Made by a program: the position numbers and the translations under genes
Shown here: positions 34,549 to 47,410 of the stretch, piece by piece
Position numbering within the stretch: position 1 is the stretch's first letter
How the letters are laid out: each line of letters begins with the position of its first letter
The notes under the pieces: model-generated
Database searches by the model: none
Told to the model about the DNA's origin: nothing
The model's input: only the letters and a program-made list of their open reading frames with translations
Source of the DNA: Tamarix chinensis
Taxonomy: Eukaryota; Streptophyta; Magnoliopsida; Caryophyllales; Tamaricaceae
Length of the DNA stretch: 64,000 nucleotides
Direction of reading: 5' to 3'
Assembly: GCA_030549775.1 (NCBI GenBank)
Contig: CM060172.1
Span: 3,946,123-4,010,122, forward strand

Positions 34549-35444
34549 AAAGTAAACATAGAGTAACTCAAAATTGAGTTCGGAGATTAACTTTAGGATA
34601 TAATAACATAAATACAATAAAAAGGGATACCATGGATAAAAGATTCCAAAGAGTCTAAAAGGTATCCAGTTGAAAAGATCATCAGGATAACATAACTCTT
34701 TGCCCAAACACCCAGTAGGGGAAAAGTCATTCCTCCCCATATAATTCATTAAAGGCAGCAAAATAATGTGACTAGTCCTAGAAGACCTACATCAAAGCTA
34801 CAACACCCCAAAATTTTACAGTTGAAAATTTTCATTTAATCAAAAACTATACACTAAGAAAAGAGGATGCTACCATTGTGATCGGCATAAGTCTGACCCT
34901 AGGCTAGTCTTGTACCAATCAAAAGGCTGGAAAATCCACAAGATATAAAAAAATTAGGACATAAAACCATAAGGATTCAAATAATTCATAATTAAAAGAA
35001 AACCAAAGTGCGCGATTAAATAGTCATTATATAATTGAAAACTAGTACAGCGTCAATCCCTTGAGGGGAAAATATTACAATAACCAAAATATGATAAAAA
35101 ATGAAAAGATGAGTTCAGACAACATTCGCCCTTGGGTCCCATGCTAGGTCCAATAGGTCATCACTTAGCCCCACCCAATTCATCAAATTCATCATAGGCA
35201 TCAAACAGAGCATCTCCTACCTGCACCAACTCATAAGGGGCCACTACACATGGGAATGAATAGTAGCTATAGAATGAGTAATCAATACGCTACGTACCGA
35301 GCATGTTAACCATATAGCTAAGGGTAAATATAAAAGACAGAGAATACAAATAGTGAATCACTCTGGTTAAACATATTCATTAGATCTCTGGCCACTATTT
35401 CTATTTTCACGCCATTCTCAATTTAAGTCCATGCGAGTGCGGGA

Positions 35445-35785
35445 ACCACACTGTTATAGTCAGTAGATTGGAAAAATCTAGAGAAAAAAGTTCCTGGTCA
35501 CTATTATTTACTAGTGGATCGGTCTATTAGTGTGCTCTTGGCTACTATTATGCCTGTGGATCAGTCTAGCCCCGACTCCCATGGTGTTCCACTATAAGTA
35601 ATTAGTATATTTTCCATGGCTTATCATCAATTAAGGTTTCATTTATTAAGCTTGAGATCCCCAACTATTATAGCCGATGGATTAGAAATATCTAGGGCAA
35701 CACACACTTGACCACTATTATTCACAAGTAGATCAGTCCCTAGGGCACCTTGCACCTGACCACTATTATGCCGGTGGATTGGTTT
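35445..35785 (-). repeat. CCACTATTATgCCGGTGG-type array in solo LTR
   Basis: Diverged units with CTATTAT(A/G)(G/C)C...GTGGAT spaced by roughly 50-55 bp or multiples, reverse complement of the LARD motif. Confidence 0.7.
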
Positions 35786-36984
35786 GAGCCCAACTCAATA
35801 ATCTTTAACTTTAATGGTTAGTGTCTTATCCATGTCTTATTCAATAGGTACTTTTATACTAGACATGCATGCCTATTGGACTTCCAGCTCACACACCCTA
35901 TTAACACCTACTCTCCTAAAAAGCCTCGTGCCATATCTTAGGACTTTTATGCCTTCTAGAACATCTAAACATCCTTTCCCCCTTTTCCTTACTTATAATG
36001 AAAGCCTAAACTCCTATGTATGTGGGTTAAGGCCCACTTTCCCATATCTCTAGTTTAACTCACCATCGCCCTCTAGGATTTTCCCATCAAAAACCTTAAT
36101 ATGGTTTATATAGCCTAACCTCTCCCTATCATACATGATCCATGCTCCCTTTGCTCCTAACTCATCACCCCACTTAACCCACACCCAACATCCCAACTTT
36201 ACTTCCCATTCTACATGTATGTCCATAAAAATCCTAGTTGGTCACCCCAAATCCTAGTACATCTCCTTTCTCATATGTCATCCCTTCATCATCCTCACTC
36301 ACCATTTCCCTTTCCATGTGACACACATTTTAACCTCCATGTGACACCCTTCCACTCTCATCCCACACTTTAACCTCTTCCATTAACTCTCCTTTCTGCA
36401 TCCTCTCCCAACTTAGGGTTTTTCTCATGAATCCTAGCCATGTTTCCCATGCAACCTTATACTAACCTATGTACTATTTTTCACATATAGACTCAAATTA
36501 CCACAACTACTCTTCCCTCACCTGACTTACCCTCAAGTCAACTTTTTTCATGTAAAATTCATCCCCATGAAAAGATTAACCACACCATGCAAGCCTTACA
36601 ATCCTCATGCATGATTTATTTCATCCTCTTATTTTATTCATATTATCCTTTTATTTGTCCACCTATAAGTCGTGAGATACTTAGGCCTTTCTCACTTCCC
36701 TCTTACTACTCCACTCTCTTTACATTTTTCATTTTCCCACAACCTCATCTTACTACTTAGGGAATCCAACCATGCATGTCATATAGGGAAACAATACATA
36801 AGCACAACACAAGTACACGTCACATCTCCATATTACACATGCCATAAAACATACACAAGTTACCTTAGCTCCATACTTAATAAGCTTCACTACAAGTGCA
36901 TAGTCTATAACCACATAAGATACATACACATAACCACACACATAAACACATAACACACATATTGGGCCTTAATCACATCCTTAC

Positions 36985-37047
36985 CTAAAACAACACTAGG
37001 TTTGGAGCACGAATCCTACCCCTTCTTAGGGGATGGACTTGGTTCAC
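36985..37047 (-). other. Conserved 63-nt block, solo LTR
   Basis: Minus strand: CTCTTATAG, 63 nt, GTAAGGATG. The palindromic core is damaged here (GGATTCGTGCTCC), while both splice-like borders are kept. Confidence 0.52.
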
Positions 37048-37935
37048 CTATAAGAGGGAAACACTAGTGCTAACTTCCTTCTTGCTTCTTTCATTATTCC
37101 TTAATTGATTTTTAATAAGAACTAATAGTAGTGATGATAATAATAATAGTATTAGTAGTATTAATAAGAGTATTATTATTGATGTTGCTAACAACAATAT
37201 TAGTGGTAGTAGCAATGATGATAATCATCATATTAATGGCAGAACAATAGTAATAGTAATAATGATGATGATGATGATGAGGCTAAAATAACAATCATAA
37301 TAATATAATTTATAATTAAGTGATAGCAAGGGTTAGGGTACAACTAGAAGTGGAGATGGCAACTAGGGTGGCGGTAGTGGCGGTAGTGGTTGGAGTGGTG
37401 ATTGTTTAGAAAATTTGGGCTTTTGGGGTTAGAAGTGAGAGAAAGGGGTGGCAGTTGTGAGGTGGTGGACTCTTTAGGCTAGGAGGGTTATAGTGGTGGT
37501 GGTGGTATAGAAGGGTGACGACGCAAGTGGTGGTGACTATGGTGGCTAAAGGTGGTGGAGAAGGAGGCAGGAGGAAGGAGAGGGAGAAAGGAGAAAGGAA
37601 AGGTAGAATGAGGTAGAGGATGGTTTGATAGGTTGAGAGGGAGGTAGTGGGGGTGGTGATTATGGCGGAGGAGGTGGCGTATAGAGATAAGAGGGGCCGC
37701 GATGGGGTGTAAAGGGCAGCTCGAGCTACTCACTTTGCATGATTGGGGTGAGCTGAGTAGGAGGAGTTAGGGGCAAGGAGTGGTTTGGCTTGGTCGAGGG
37801 TAATGTAGGTAAGGGGCTAAGTGGTGGTTAAGATGGTGCCGCTATACAAGGGTGGCGTCTAAAGGTGCAGTGATGGGGAGATTTGAGAGGTTTCTAGGCA
37901 GAGCAAAAGGAGGGGAATAAGGGGTGTTGTTGGGG

Positions 37936-37943
37936 TATTTATA
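37936..37943 (-). promoter_or_regulatory. TATA box of solo LTR
   Basis: TATAAATA on the minus strand, at the border between the U3 and the C-rich leader. Confidence 0.6.
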
Positions 37944-39029
37944 GATATAGAAAGGAGAAAAGGACAAGGGAATAGGAGGGGCAAGGGATGGTTAGTGAGC
38001 GGTGGCAGGCTGGTATGAGCCTGCGAATGGTAGGGGCACAGGTTACAAAAGGAGGGAAAGGGAAAGGGAAGGGGCACGTAGGGGAGGCAGTACAGGGGAA
38101 AGTTGGACTCAAAATGGAAAGGAAAGGAATGGGTGAGAGAGAGTGGGAGTAGGTTAGGGTGGTATAGGAACAATGGAGGATGGCTGGGGTAAGTGCAGGT
38201 GTGACCTACCACACGAAGGAGGGAGAAGAGGAGGAAGAAGAAGAAGATGGGGGTAGGCCGACAGGTTAGGGGAAGAGAAAGGAAAGAAAAGAAAAGGTAG
38301 AGTGGGTTAATCAGGTGAGGAACAAAGAAATAGAGACAGTAAGCTGGGCTTTGCATGAGGAAAGAGAGGGAGAGAAGGGTTAGGCCACACAGGCGAGGCC
38401 CAACTGGGTAAGAAGGAAAGAAAGAAAAGAAAAGAAGGAAAGGAAGAAAGAAAAAGGGAAAAGGAGGAAAAGACGGAAAAAGGAAAAAAAGAAAAAAAAG
38501 GTGGTTGGGGTATTTAGGGTATTTTTGTGTTTTGGAATTTTCTTGAAAATAATAAAATTACTAAACATGAATAATTAAATTAATTTAGAAAATTTGGGTA
38601 AATCTTCATAAATTCCATTTTAGTCAACAAATTACCCCAGCATTTCCTAATTTAATCCTCTATCATTTCCCTCTTTTTTTGTCTTAATTCCTCCCATTAT
38701 TTTATTAAAAATGTTATATTTAATTAATCTCACACATTAACTCCTATTTTACTATAAATTCTAAATTAAGATTTTGGGGTATTACAAAAACATTAGGGTC
38801 ATTTGCTTGTGAGAATGATTAGCACCCATAAAAAGGTTGGTTAGTATGCTACGTACTCAATAAGGTAACAATAAAATCGAGTAAGGGATATAGATAAATA
38901 CATAAGTTCATAGAAAATGAGAAGTACACACACACACAACAGGTGAATTCTCATAATATAAATAATATTCCAAGCTTATTTATTAGATATAACTATTTTT
39001 ATTCTTTTATTTATGTCGAGTTCAGGGAC

Positions 39030-39560
39030 TCTAATATTCTTAAAATGGTGGAAAGGTCTGAAGCATCTCCAAAGAAAAACACACTTAAGCCGCTATTGTC
39101 ATTCAGTGGAACATATCCAACATCTTTAAAGGTAGAATATTCCTGAGACACTATACTTAAATTAGTATAATGGTCTAAAGCATCTCTTAGGGATAACACA
39201 TCTGAGCCACTATTATCATCAGGTGGAATGGCTCCAACACCTTGGATCTGAATCATGTACTTTTCCACATTTAATCATTAATGTATTATCCATTATTTTA
39301 CTTATTTCAATCCATATTCCTATTGTATAAGGCCCTACTTTTCTTAATCTAATGGAACGGGCCAAAACACCTCCTAGGGAAAACATGTCTAAGTCACTAT
39401 TATTGTCCGATAGAATTGACTGATAAAAAATATCTCAAGGTAGAACGCTCCTAAGTCACTAGTCTTAAATTAGTGGAACAGTCTGAAACACCTCTTAGGT
39501 ACAACAAACCCAAGCCACTATTATCATCCAATGGAATGGATGAAAAAACATCTTGCCCCG
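39030..39560 (-). repeat. Family-B version of the tandem array
   Basis: Alternating units with CCACTATT(A/G)TCATC(A/C)GGTGGAA and TAAATTAGTGGAA-like words, about 48-50 bp apart. It is the diverged counterpart of the LARD CCACCGG...AATAGTGG array, and similar units lie on the plus strand at 58815-59215. Confidence 0.65.
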
Positions 39561-42064
39561 ACTCACATTATCTTTCACTTTAAATAATTAATGTATTATT
39601 CATGATTGAAACATATTTATAGAAGACATTTAAAGTAGGTAAGCACATCACAAAGCTCATAATGCCGTTCTTTAGAGTTAAGATCCTTATATTTCCCTGA
39701 AACCCTAATTTCACACATTTATCACATCTCTTCTCTTGTTACTCTTCTAATCACCAAAAAAATACCTATTCCTTAAATAATATTATTATCAACATACTTT
39801 AATTTAAAGACGTAAATCTAAGGTCTTGCACATGCAATAATAACCCCATTCCAAAAGTTATTATTCCTAAGGATTATAAACCCTAATTTTATAAATCAAT
39901 CATATCTTTTCCTATAAGGCTTTAATAATCACTAGATTCAATATACATTCCCAAAGCACATGTATCGACATCTTGGTTTAAATCTACCCTTTCATACATG
40001 TGATAATAGCATCCTTAGTTTAGGGTTACCATTCCCAAATCAAACCATTTTCATACTATATCAATATTATGTAATTAAAAGTTACTCCAAACACTTCATA
40101 TAAGTTTTTTAGAACATTTTGGATGATATAATACCTTAAAATACCATGATTCTTATATTTAACCCACGTTGAGAAAAATGCCCTTATTGGTTTCAAAATC
40201 CTTATTTCATACAAATCTTATGTGTAGTAATATTATTTCCAACTCCAAAATTTTCCCATAGACCTTATCATACTAATTTCACATTCATTATACCATTAAG
40301 AAACCCATGATACATCCATATTTCACACTGAGGGATTTTCCTTAGAAAATAACAATGTTGCATGATCTTTACTTACCCACTTTCTATCATATTATATCAA
40401 CCACTTTTTATAGTATCATCAATGATACATTAATTCATCTAATACCAAAAACATGGTATAGCACAAAATCATTTATAACACTCAGCAATCAAAATCCTAA
40501 ACTATGACAAGTATTCTTAAAATAATGGCTTTGGTCTCAAAGTAGGAAAATCTTATTCCTCCTCTTCTACAACCATGGAGAAATCACATAAGAAAATCAT
40601 AATAAAATACCATTAGGATTAAACCACATAGCTAAGTAAATGTTTAAGGAAATTTAAGGTTGAAACAAGGGATAAAACTAAACCAAATACGATAGTATTT
40701 GGAGAAAACCTACATAACCAAATAAAGGGGGAAATGGTGGTTTGTGCCATGGGATGGTGGGTGAACAATGACACAAGTTGCTGTTGCTAAGGGAGGTCCA
40801 ACGGTAGTGGAGGTCAATTCCTCTTTGGTGAGAGTCAAAAGGTGGTGGTAGGTAAGAGGTGATGAAAGGTGGATAGAGGGCTTCAGTTGTGGTTACCCAA
40901 GGATGGAAGGAGGGTTGTGGTCATGGATACCAAAGAGGAAGGGCGAGCTTCTGTTAGTGCAGTAGAAGGATTTTGTTGTGCTATGGTGAATGCTACTAAA
41001 CAATGGAAGGGAAAAGGCAGAAGGTAGTTGTGGTGGAGGCTACTAAAGAGGAAGGGAAGGCTTACACTATTTTGGCCATTAGTTGGGGGTGATGTTTGGC
41101 AAGGATGGGTAAAGGTGGTTAAGGAGAAATGGAAATGGTTGTAGGTGCTAGAGCGGGTATCTTGGTTTGGCTCACCAATGGTGGCTTTTTGCGGTTTTTT
41201 TTGGGATGACAAGAAGGTGGTGAGGGAGGAAAACAGTGGTACTCTTTTTTAGAAACAAAAGGGAGAGAAGGGATGTGTAAGGGGAATTTAATGCTGGTTG
41301 TGTGTGTGTATATATATATATCCATGCACATTCAGAGGAGCGTGTGAGGTGTATCGGTCAAAAGGAAAATTTTTAGGTTCAATCCTTATGCATGGGAGCT
41401 AGGAGTTGTTGGGAGTAGGGGATGTTTTGGTAGGTGGTAGAGGGTGATGAGGAATGTAGGAATTATCTAAGGATAATGTTTCATGTAGGTATAAGGGGAA
41501 AAAGGATAAGGATAGGTAGTTGGCCGAAAAGGGAAAGAAGAGGAACAGGAAAAGAGGAAAAAGGAAAAAGGGGGTTAACATGTTTAGTTTTTGATTAGAA
41601 TAAGATTAATATAATTTAGGTTAGAATATTAGGATATATTAATTATTAATAAATTAGGATTAGGTTAAATTCTAGGGTTAGATAATTAGGATAAGGTGGA
41701 AATATTAATTTTCTGAGATTGGGATTAGTTTACAAGGTAAATTACTTAGGGTTAGCTAAAAATTTAAGGTATTACATAATTACCCCCTTAAAAGAGGCTT
41801 CATCCCCGAAGTCAAGAAGTCGAGGTTAGGGAAGAAGAAAAAAATGATGTAAGGAAGGTGATCGTGTTGGCTAACTCTACCAAAGTCACTACTATACTAC
41901 AGGGGACTACCCCCTTAAAAGAGAGAGAATCTAAAAGCTAATGCACCTGAGTTGAAGAGCTTAGGGTGTAACTCCCTCATATCCTTCTTAGTCCCCCAGG
42001 TTGCCTCCTCTACTCCATGTTAGCTCTAAAGAACATTTGCAAGCGGAGCTGAGCTCATTCGTGT

Positions 42065-42322
42065 CTATTGAATCTTAATGTCAAGAATTTTCAAAGGCCT
42101 CTCCTCATGGGACAACAGGTTATTGAGCTCGACCTCATCTGGTGTAGTCACATGGAAAAGATTTGCGACATAATTCCTCATTTGGGAGATGTGGAAGACG
42201 TTATGAACTTGGGCCAAATCTAGTGGAAGTGCTTGGTGGTATGCAACCTCATCAACCCTATCAAGAATCTCATAAGAAGTACTATACTTTAGGCTCAACT
42301 TATCCTTTTGACAAACCTCCAC
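42065..42322 (-). pseudogene. Integrase C-terminal region relic
   Basis: An 85-residue open frame with Y(E)ILDRVDEVAYHQALP and LAQVHNVFHISQMRNYV, the well-known segment of plant chromovirus integrases (usually VGxVAYRLALP...VHNVFHVSxLRKYV). It is followed by EERPLKILDIKI, matching the start of the chromodomain-adjacent tail. The chromodomain itself is not clear. Confidence 0.85.
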
Positions 42323-42559
42323 ACCCCTTGGTTGGTGAAAGCCTCAGTAAAACTCTATCCCCTAGCTTAAAGTCATCACTATGACGTGCTTGATCTACAT
42401 AACTCTTCTGATGACTTTGAGTTACTCTCATCTTATCTTTGATCAACCGAACCTACTCAGTCATCTAATCCATCACCTCCAGTTCAAGTACCATAGTCTC
42501 ACTAATGTTACTCTAACATAAGGGCATTCAACACTTATGTCTATACAATGACTCAAAGG

Positions 42560-43150
42560 GTGCCACCCCTATACTAGTGTGATAACTATTATTGTGTGAT
42601 AACTCCACCAAATTTAAAAGCTCCTCCCATCTACCCTAGAAATCCAAAACATAAGATCTTAGCATATCCTCAAGCGTTTTAATAGTCCACTCATTATGCT
42701 CATCCATTAGTGGGTGGGAGGCAGTACTTATCCTCAATCTCATAACCATAGCCTTTTGCAACTTCCCTTAGAAGTGTGAAATGAATCTTGAATCTCAATC
42801 AGAGACTATGTTAGTAGGTGTAACATGCTACTCACCACAAATCTCATATATGCATGGAATAGATGATCCATAATCTAAGTTGACTTCATTGGCACAAGCA
42901 TAGCTAATTTAGTCAACCTGTTGACAATAACCAAAATCATGTCACACCTGTTATGAGTCATCAATAGCCAAATCACAAATTTCCATTGAGATGGAGTCCC
43001 ACTTCCATCGTAGAACATCTAAATGCTGAACCAACCCTACATGCGTTTTGTACTTGATCTTGACCTTTTAGTAGGTTAGGCCTCTCAACACAAACTCTAC
43101 CACCACTCACTTTATGTAAGGCCACTAACTGATCTTCTTGAGGTCCTTAT
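42560..43150 (-). pseudogene. Integrase zinc-binding and core region relic
   Basis: Minus-strand pieces read HP.GDNLYKDLKK, VEFVLRGLT, VGLVQHLDVLRWKWDSISM, MILVIVNRLTKLAMLVPMKST and EDMLRSYVLDF, then WEELLNLVELSHNNSYHTSIG. These match the ordered landmarks of Ty3/gypsy integrases. Frames shift and stops occur between and within them. Confidence 0.8.
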
Positions 43151-43734
43151 ACAAGTTATCCCCTCATGGGTGGATAAAGTATGGAGTACAATGATCCTCT
43201 AATAAAATTTAGCTCTTCAAATCAATGCAAATCTAAGGTATACACCATCGACCTTTGTAGAGAATGCTACCATCTACATGAATCTAGAAACCCTGGGCTT
43301 GATTGTCCTAAATCTTCTATCGAGTCCTCTCGGGCTTAACATCCTCCAACTGTCCCGCTTAGATCTCATGAAAAACCGTTGGCATAATCATCAAATCACA
43401 CATTAAAACTTCTAAATCACCATGCTGAATTAACTTTATCCCCATCTCACTAAGCCCCTCTAGCAACCAATTAGTCACCATAAAATCACTCAAGGATTGT
43501 GTCATCTTCCTACTTAAGGCCTCTATAATGACGTTGGCCTTATGCTAGTGGTAGGTCAATTCAATATCATAGTCCTTCACCAACTCTAACTATCTCCTTT
43601 CCCTCATCTTCAAATTATTCTAATTGAATCTATACTTGACGCTCTTATGGTTGGTGTAGAATTTGCATTGAGTCCCATATAGATAATACACCAAAATCTT
43701 CAACATGAAAAAAAAGGCTACTAAGTCTAAATCA

Positions 43735-43880
43735 TGGTTCAGGTAGTTCTACTAATGTTGCTTTAGCTGATGAGAAGCATATGCCACTACCTTACCATAC
43801 ATCATCAACACACAACCTAACCTACGCTTTGATGCATCGCTGTAGACCTCTAACCCATTTGATCCTAATGGTAGAGTCAA
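43735..43880 (-). pseudogene. RNase H relic
   Basis: A minus-strand frame reads GLEVYSDASKRRLGCVLM, then GKVVAYASHQLKQH and a stop, the RNase H start of Ty3/gypsy Pol with the catalytic SDAS aspartate kept. Confidence 0.85.
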
Positions 43881-44229
43881 AATGGTGTTATAGTCAATCA
43901 TTGCTTCAATTATTGAAATGCTTCCCCACATGCATCATGCCATTGAAATCTGGTCATCTTCTTTAGAAGGTTCTTCAAGGGACAAGCTACCTTTGAGAAG
44001 TCTTAAATAAGGTGTCTATAGTACCTAACTTATACTAAGAAAATATGAACCTCTAGGATGATAGTAGGTTCCTTCCACTCAGTCATAGCTAAAATCTTTT
44101 CCGGATCAATTACTTCTCCTCCTACTGACCCCATGTGTCCCTGAAATACAACCTCCTAAAGCTAGAACTCACACTTTAAGAGTTAAACATACAAATTTTT
44201 CTCTTTAAAGAGGAAAAATATTGTATTAA

Positions 44230-44885
44230 AGTATTGTTCGTGCTCTTCTCTACTCCGAGAGTGAACCAAAATATCATCGATGAAAATCACATCAAACTGA
44301 TTGAGGAATGATCAAAAATATCCTAGTCATCAAGTCCATAAAGATAAAATATGCATTGGTGAGCCAAAAATACATCACCATGTACTATGCACTAAAGGTT
44401 ATATTCTTGATATCCTCCTTAGCAATGCACAATTGTTTATATATCAACCTCAAGTCAATCTTTGAGAAGATTGAAGCACTTAGAATTTGGTCAAACAAGT
44501 CATCAATCCTCAGAAGTGGATAAATGTTCTTCATGGTCAATTGGTTCAGACCCTAATAGTCTATCCACTAACAATGGCTCCCATCCTTCTTCCTTATGAA
44601 AAAAATTGGTGCTACCCATGGAGACAGACTAGAAAAAGTGTACCCGTGTGCTAATAACTCCTCTAGCTGACCCTTTAGCTCTCTTTTCTCTACCAGCGCC
44701 ATTTGGTAAGGAACTTTTGAGATAGGCCCAAACCGCAATACCAACTCTATAGTTAATTCTATCTCACATACAATTGACATACTTGGGATCTCCTTGATAA
44801 ATATGTTAGGAGACTCCCAGGCTACTAAAATATTCTCCGAAGTTAGAACGTCCTTGTTTAGCTTATGACTTCTACACAAATACAT
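44230..44885 (-). pseudogene. Reverse transcriptase relic
   Basis: An open part (44568-44885) reads VCEIELTIELV...ISKVPYQMALVE, then ELKGQLEELLAHGY and SLSPWVAPIFFIRKKDGS. It then hits a stop and continues as [26 protein letters not shown] and, near 44255-44295, FIDDILVHSRSREEHEQ. FIDD is the catalytic motif. The order is that of chromovirus RT. Confidence 0.88.
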
Positions 44886-45259
44886 AAGGTAACCTCTCTA
44901 CACGAAAGAATAGTTTATAGATATAATGTTTTCTTCTAGGAAGTTTTCTTTCTTCATAGATCCTAAACTAATATTCAACTCATTTAGGGTGTAAACTCCC
45001 TCTATATATCTAGTTTCGAACTTTCCCTAAACCTTATTTTTGATTTCTTGATGCGCTGTTATCCATCCCATAGTTTACTTCAAACTTATATTCTCTTGTA
45101 AAGGTAGTTTGTAGATTCATAGGTAGATCCCTGCTGATGTCATCATGAAGCAAACTATTTAAGCCTTCCTAAATTCAAACTTCTTGTAGTCCATTTGATA
45201 TGACAAATTTAGGGGAAAAATGAAATTAATAGCATAACTTATCATTATATGTGGATATC

Positions 45260-45460
45260 AACATGGCTCATTGCTCTATGTTCGTGAGTTATTTATATTT
45301 TTCCTTCTTAAATTGCCTTGAGTAAAGTTGATCTTCAAGTCCATCCTTGAACAATGTCCATGAGATCATTTGCCTTGTTCGTATGTCTTTGTATCCATCT
45401 CACTAAGCTCAAGCTATCATTCCCAAGTCGTATGCTATTATATTGACTCTTTGGTCCATC
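45260..45460 (-). pseudogene. Possible gag trace
   Basis: Minus-strand wording near 45290-45400 resembles the W..F...L...YSRQFKKEK part of plant gypsy gag (usually a W..F...F..RF(F/Y)P segment). Short and uncertain. Confidence 0.35.
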
Positions 45461-45870
45461 AAGAATCGTAAAGCTTCAGACAAGTATTCAATCTATCTAG
45501 TTGAGAGGGATCCTTGCATTTTTCAAAATTTTATAATTAATACCATAGAATGCCCTCAAACAATTTATCATCAAAGATAAGATCTTAGGATTGAGTTTGT
45601 TGTTGAAAAAATTGTCACATAGTGCACATGTGTTGTTGAAGATAATTTAATTATGTAGTATACTCCATATCTCAACTTCTACATTGAGTTAGGATAAGAT
45701 TTATATTCCATGTTAGACTGCCTAAAAGCTACTCATAATCACATATAGTTTATTCAAAAGCTTTCCAACAACAACTCTACTTCCTTGATTATGTATGGGT
45801 TTTTAAAATATAAATACTTTAAATTCATTTTTGAAATTTGAAATTGAAATTGAAATTTTAAAATACTTCT

Positions 45871-45882
45871 GCTCCGATACCT
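45871..45882 (-). other. Decayed primer-binding site (tRNA-iMet) of the chromovirus relic
   Basis: On the minus strand AGGTATCGGAGC, two changes from TGGTATCAGAGC, just after the LTR end TTACA at 45886-45890. Confidence 0.7.
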
Positions 45883-45885
45883 ACT

Positions 45886-46333
45886 TGTAACCCTATCATT
45901 TTTCACTACCATTAAATTTTATTTTAAAATAGTTTTAATGTGGAATTTAAATCAAAGTGTGGAGTGTGACTAGTATATCTAATATAGCATAGATGCCACA
46001 CCATTTACTTTATACTTATTACGATGTTAAAGGAACTATAATCAATGTTAGAGTGTGACATTAAGATATATAAAATATGGTATTAAACTCCAAAATATGT
46101 AGAAAGAAAATTATATATCTACATCAAATATAGTGGTCTCCCTCATAAAAAAAATTATGATAAATGCATCAGAACCAGCCTTTCTCACTCACTTTCTTTG
46201 GTATTAAAAATAGAAGAATATAGTATCTACTCATGATCACTCCACACTATATCCCCTGTTGTAACACCCTGAGTTTTACTATGGAAATTTTTATTTTATA
46301 GTGGAAGTAATTAAATTAAATATTAGGAGTTAC
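45886..46333 (-). repeat. Truncated 5' LTR end of the chromovirus relic, minus strand
   Basis: Starts, in plus coordinates, TGTAACCCTATC directly beside the primer-binding site, so it is the end of the element's 5' LTR. A second TGTAACACCCTGAG word at 46261 suggests another LTR terminus lies inside. It is cut at 46333 by the next LTR. Confidence 0.55.
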
Positions 46334-47055
46334 TGTAACACCCCCAAATTTACTACTGAAAAATTTCGTTTTAATAAAAAGGTTTTATGAAAGTGAAATG
46401 ACAAAACCGTAAACTCGGGGGCATTACCGCTATACTTAGTACCAGATCGGTTCACTCCTACTTTTTCAGTACTAAGTGCTAAGGCTAAACAAGGATAGCA
46501 TCAACCACACGTCATTAATAAAAACACAAGGCATTAAATAAAACGTAAGTCATACAGAAATCAAAGTGCGGTTTAGAATTACAATCCAAAGAGTAAGTGA
46601 CTAGAGTTCTTCAAAGTATAAAGCATCGTACGACATCACATAACTAAAAAGACAATACATGGCCCAATAAAAGAAAAAAGAGTTCAGTTAAGTAGATCTC
46701 GATCCCCAAATCAAGTCTAGGAAATGCTCAGCCCCACTCGATGCCTCGTAAGTGTCATAGGCATCGAAGACGTCATTCCCTACCTACACAAGCTCAGATG
46801 GGTCTTTTGCTCGTGGGAATGAGCAACACCTATGAAACGGGTGATCGGTACGCTACGTATTGAGTAAGGTAACCATGTGCTAAGGCCAAACATAAAAAAC
46901 ATACAACACAACATACATGACATGGTCATACAAACAACATACAGTAACACAGATAATGAAGGCCGGCTATGGTCCAATTAGACTTAGTCTTTGGATCTCT
47001 GATACATATGATCATTTCACAACATAATCTTTATCAATCCATGAGAGTGTGGGAA

Positions 47056-47410
47056 CCCCACTATTATAGCCGGTGGATCGGTCACTTATAAGGAAGAATG
47101 CACCTAACCACTATTTTTGCTGGTGGATCAGTCTCCAAGGCAGAACGCTCCTGGCCACTATTATGCTGGCGGATAGGTCTTGCCCCAATTCTCATGGCGT
47201 TTCACTATAATTACATAGTATCTTTCCCATGATTCATTGGCAACTTAATGTTTGGTTTGCTGAGCTCCGGATCCTCCACTATTTTAGCCGGTGGATCGGT
47301 CACATATAGGGTAAAACGCACCTAACCACTATTATATGCTGGTGGATCTGTCTCTAGCACACCCCGGGACCTTGCCACTATTATGCCGGTGGATCAGTCT
47401 GGGCCCGAAT
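47056..47410 (-). repeat. CCACTATTATAGCCGGTGG array in the split LTR
   Basis: At least six units; the first reads CCACTATTATAGCCGGTGG exactly, the reverse complement of the LARD unit. Confidence 0.8.

Larger units (their letters stand above)
34799..38786 (-). mobile_element. Solo LTR (3988 bp) inserted in the family-B LTR
   Basis: Minus-strand LTR running from TGTAATACCCC (right end, 38786) to a decayed GGGGTGTTGTA (left end, 34799). The 5-bp flanks AAAGC (34794-34798) and AAAAC (38787-38791) form a target duplication with one transition. No interior or second LTR is present, so it is a solo LTR left by LTR-LTR recombination. It has the TATA box (37936-37943), triplet tract (37120-37285), conserved 63-nt block (36985-37047) and repeat array (35445-35785). 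It is the same subfamily as 61284-64000. Confidence 0.82.
34549..41776 (-). repeat. Family-B LTR, minus strand, interrupted by a solo LTR (34549-34798 plus 38787-41776)
   Basis: The right end ATTACA at 41776 is immediately followed by the polypurine tract of the minus-strand chromovirus relic, so this is its 3' LTR. The left part, 34549-34798, matches the reverse complement of the end of the family-B LTR at 59640-59800. The two halves join across the solo LTR inside an otherwise continuous segment that aligns with 46775-46875. The extreme LTR end is lost at 34549. Confidence 0.7.
41777..45885 (-). mobile_element. Decayed chromovirus-like Ty3/gypsy interior, minus strand
   Basis: Between the 3' LTR (ending 41776) and a primer-binding site at 45871-45882. 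On the minus strand the order is gag trace, RT, RNase H, integrase, then a polypurine tract (CTTCGGGGATGAAG and AAGGGGGTAATTA). This Pol order with a Tekay/Del-like integrase tail is chromoviral. Many stops and frameshifts show that it is long dead. The interior is about 4.1 kb, shorter than intact relatives, mainly through loss in gag and protease. Confidence 0.85.
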
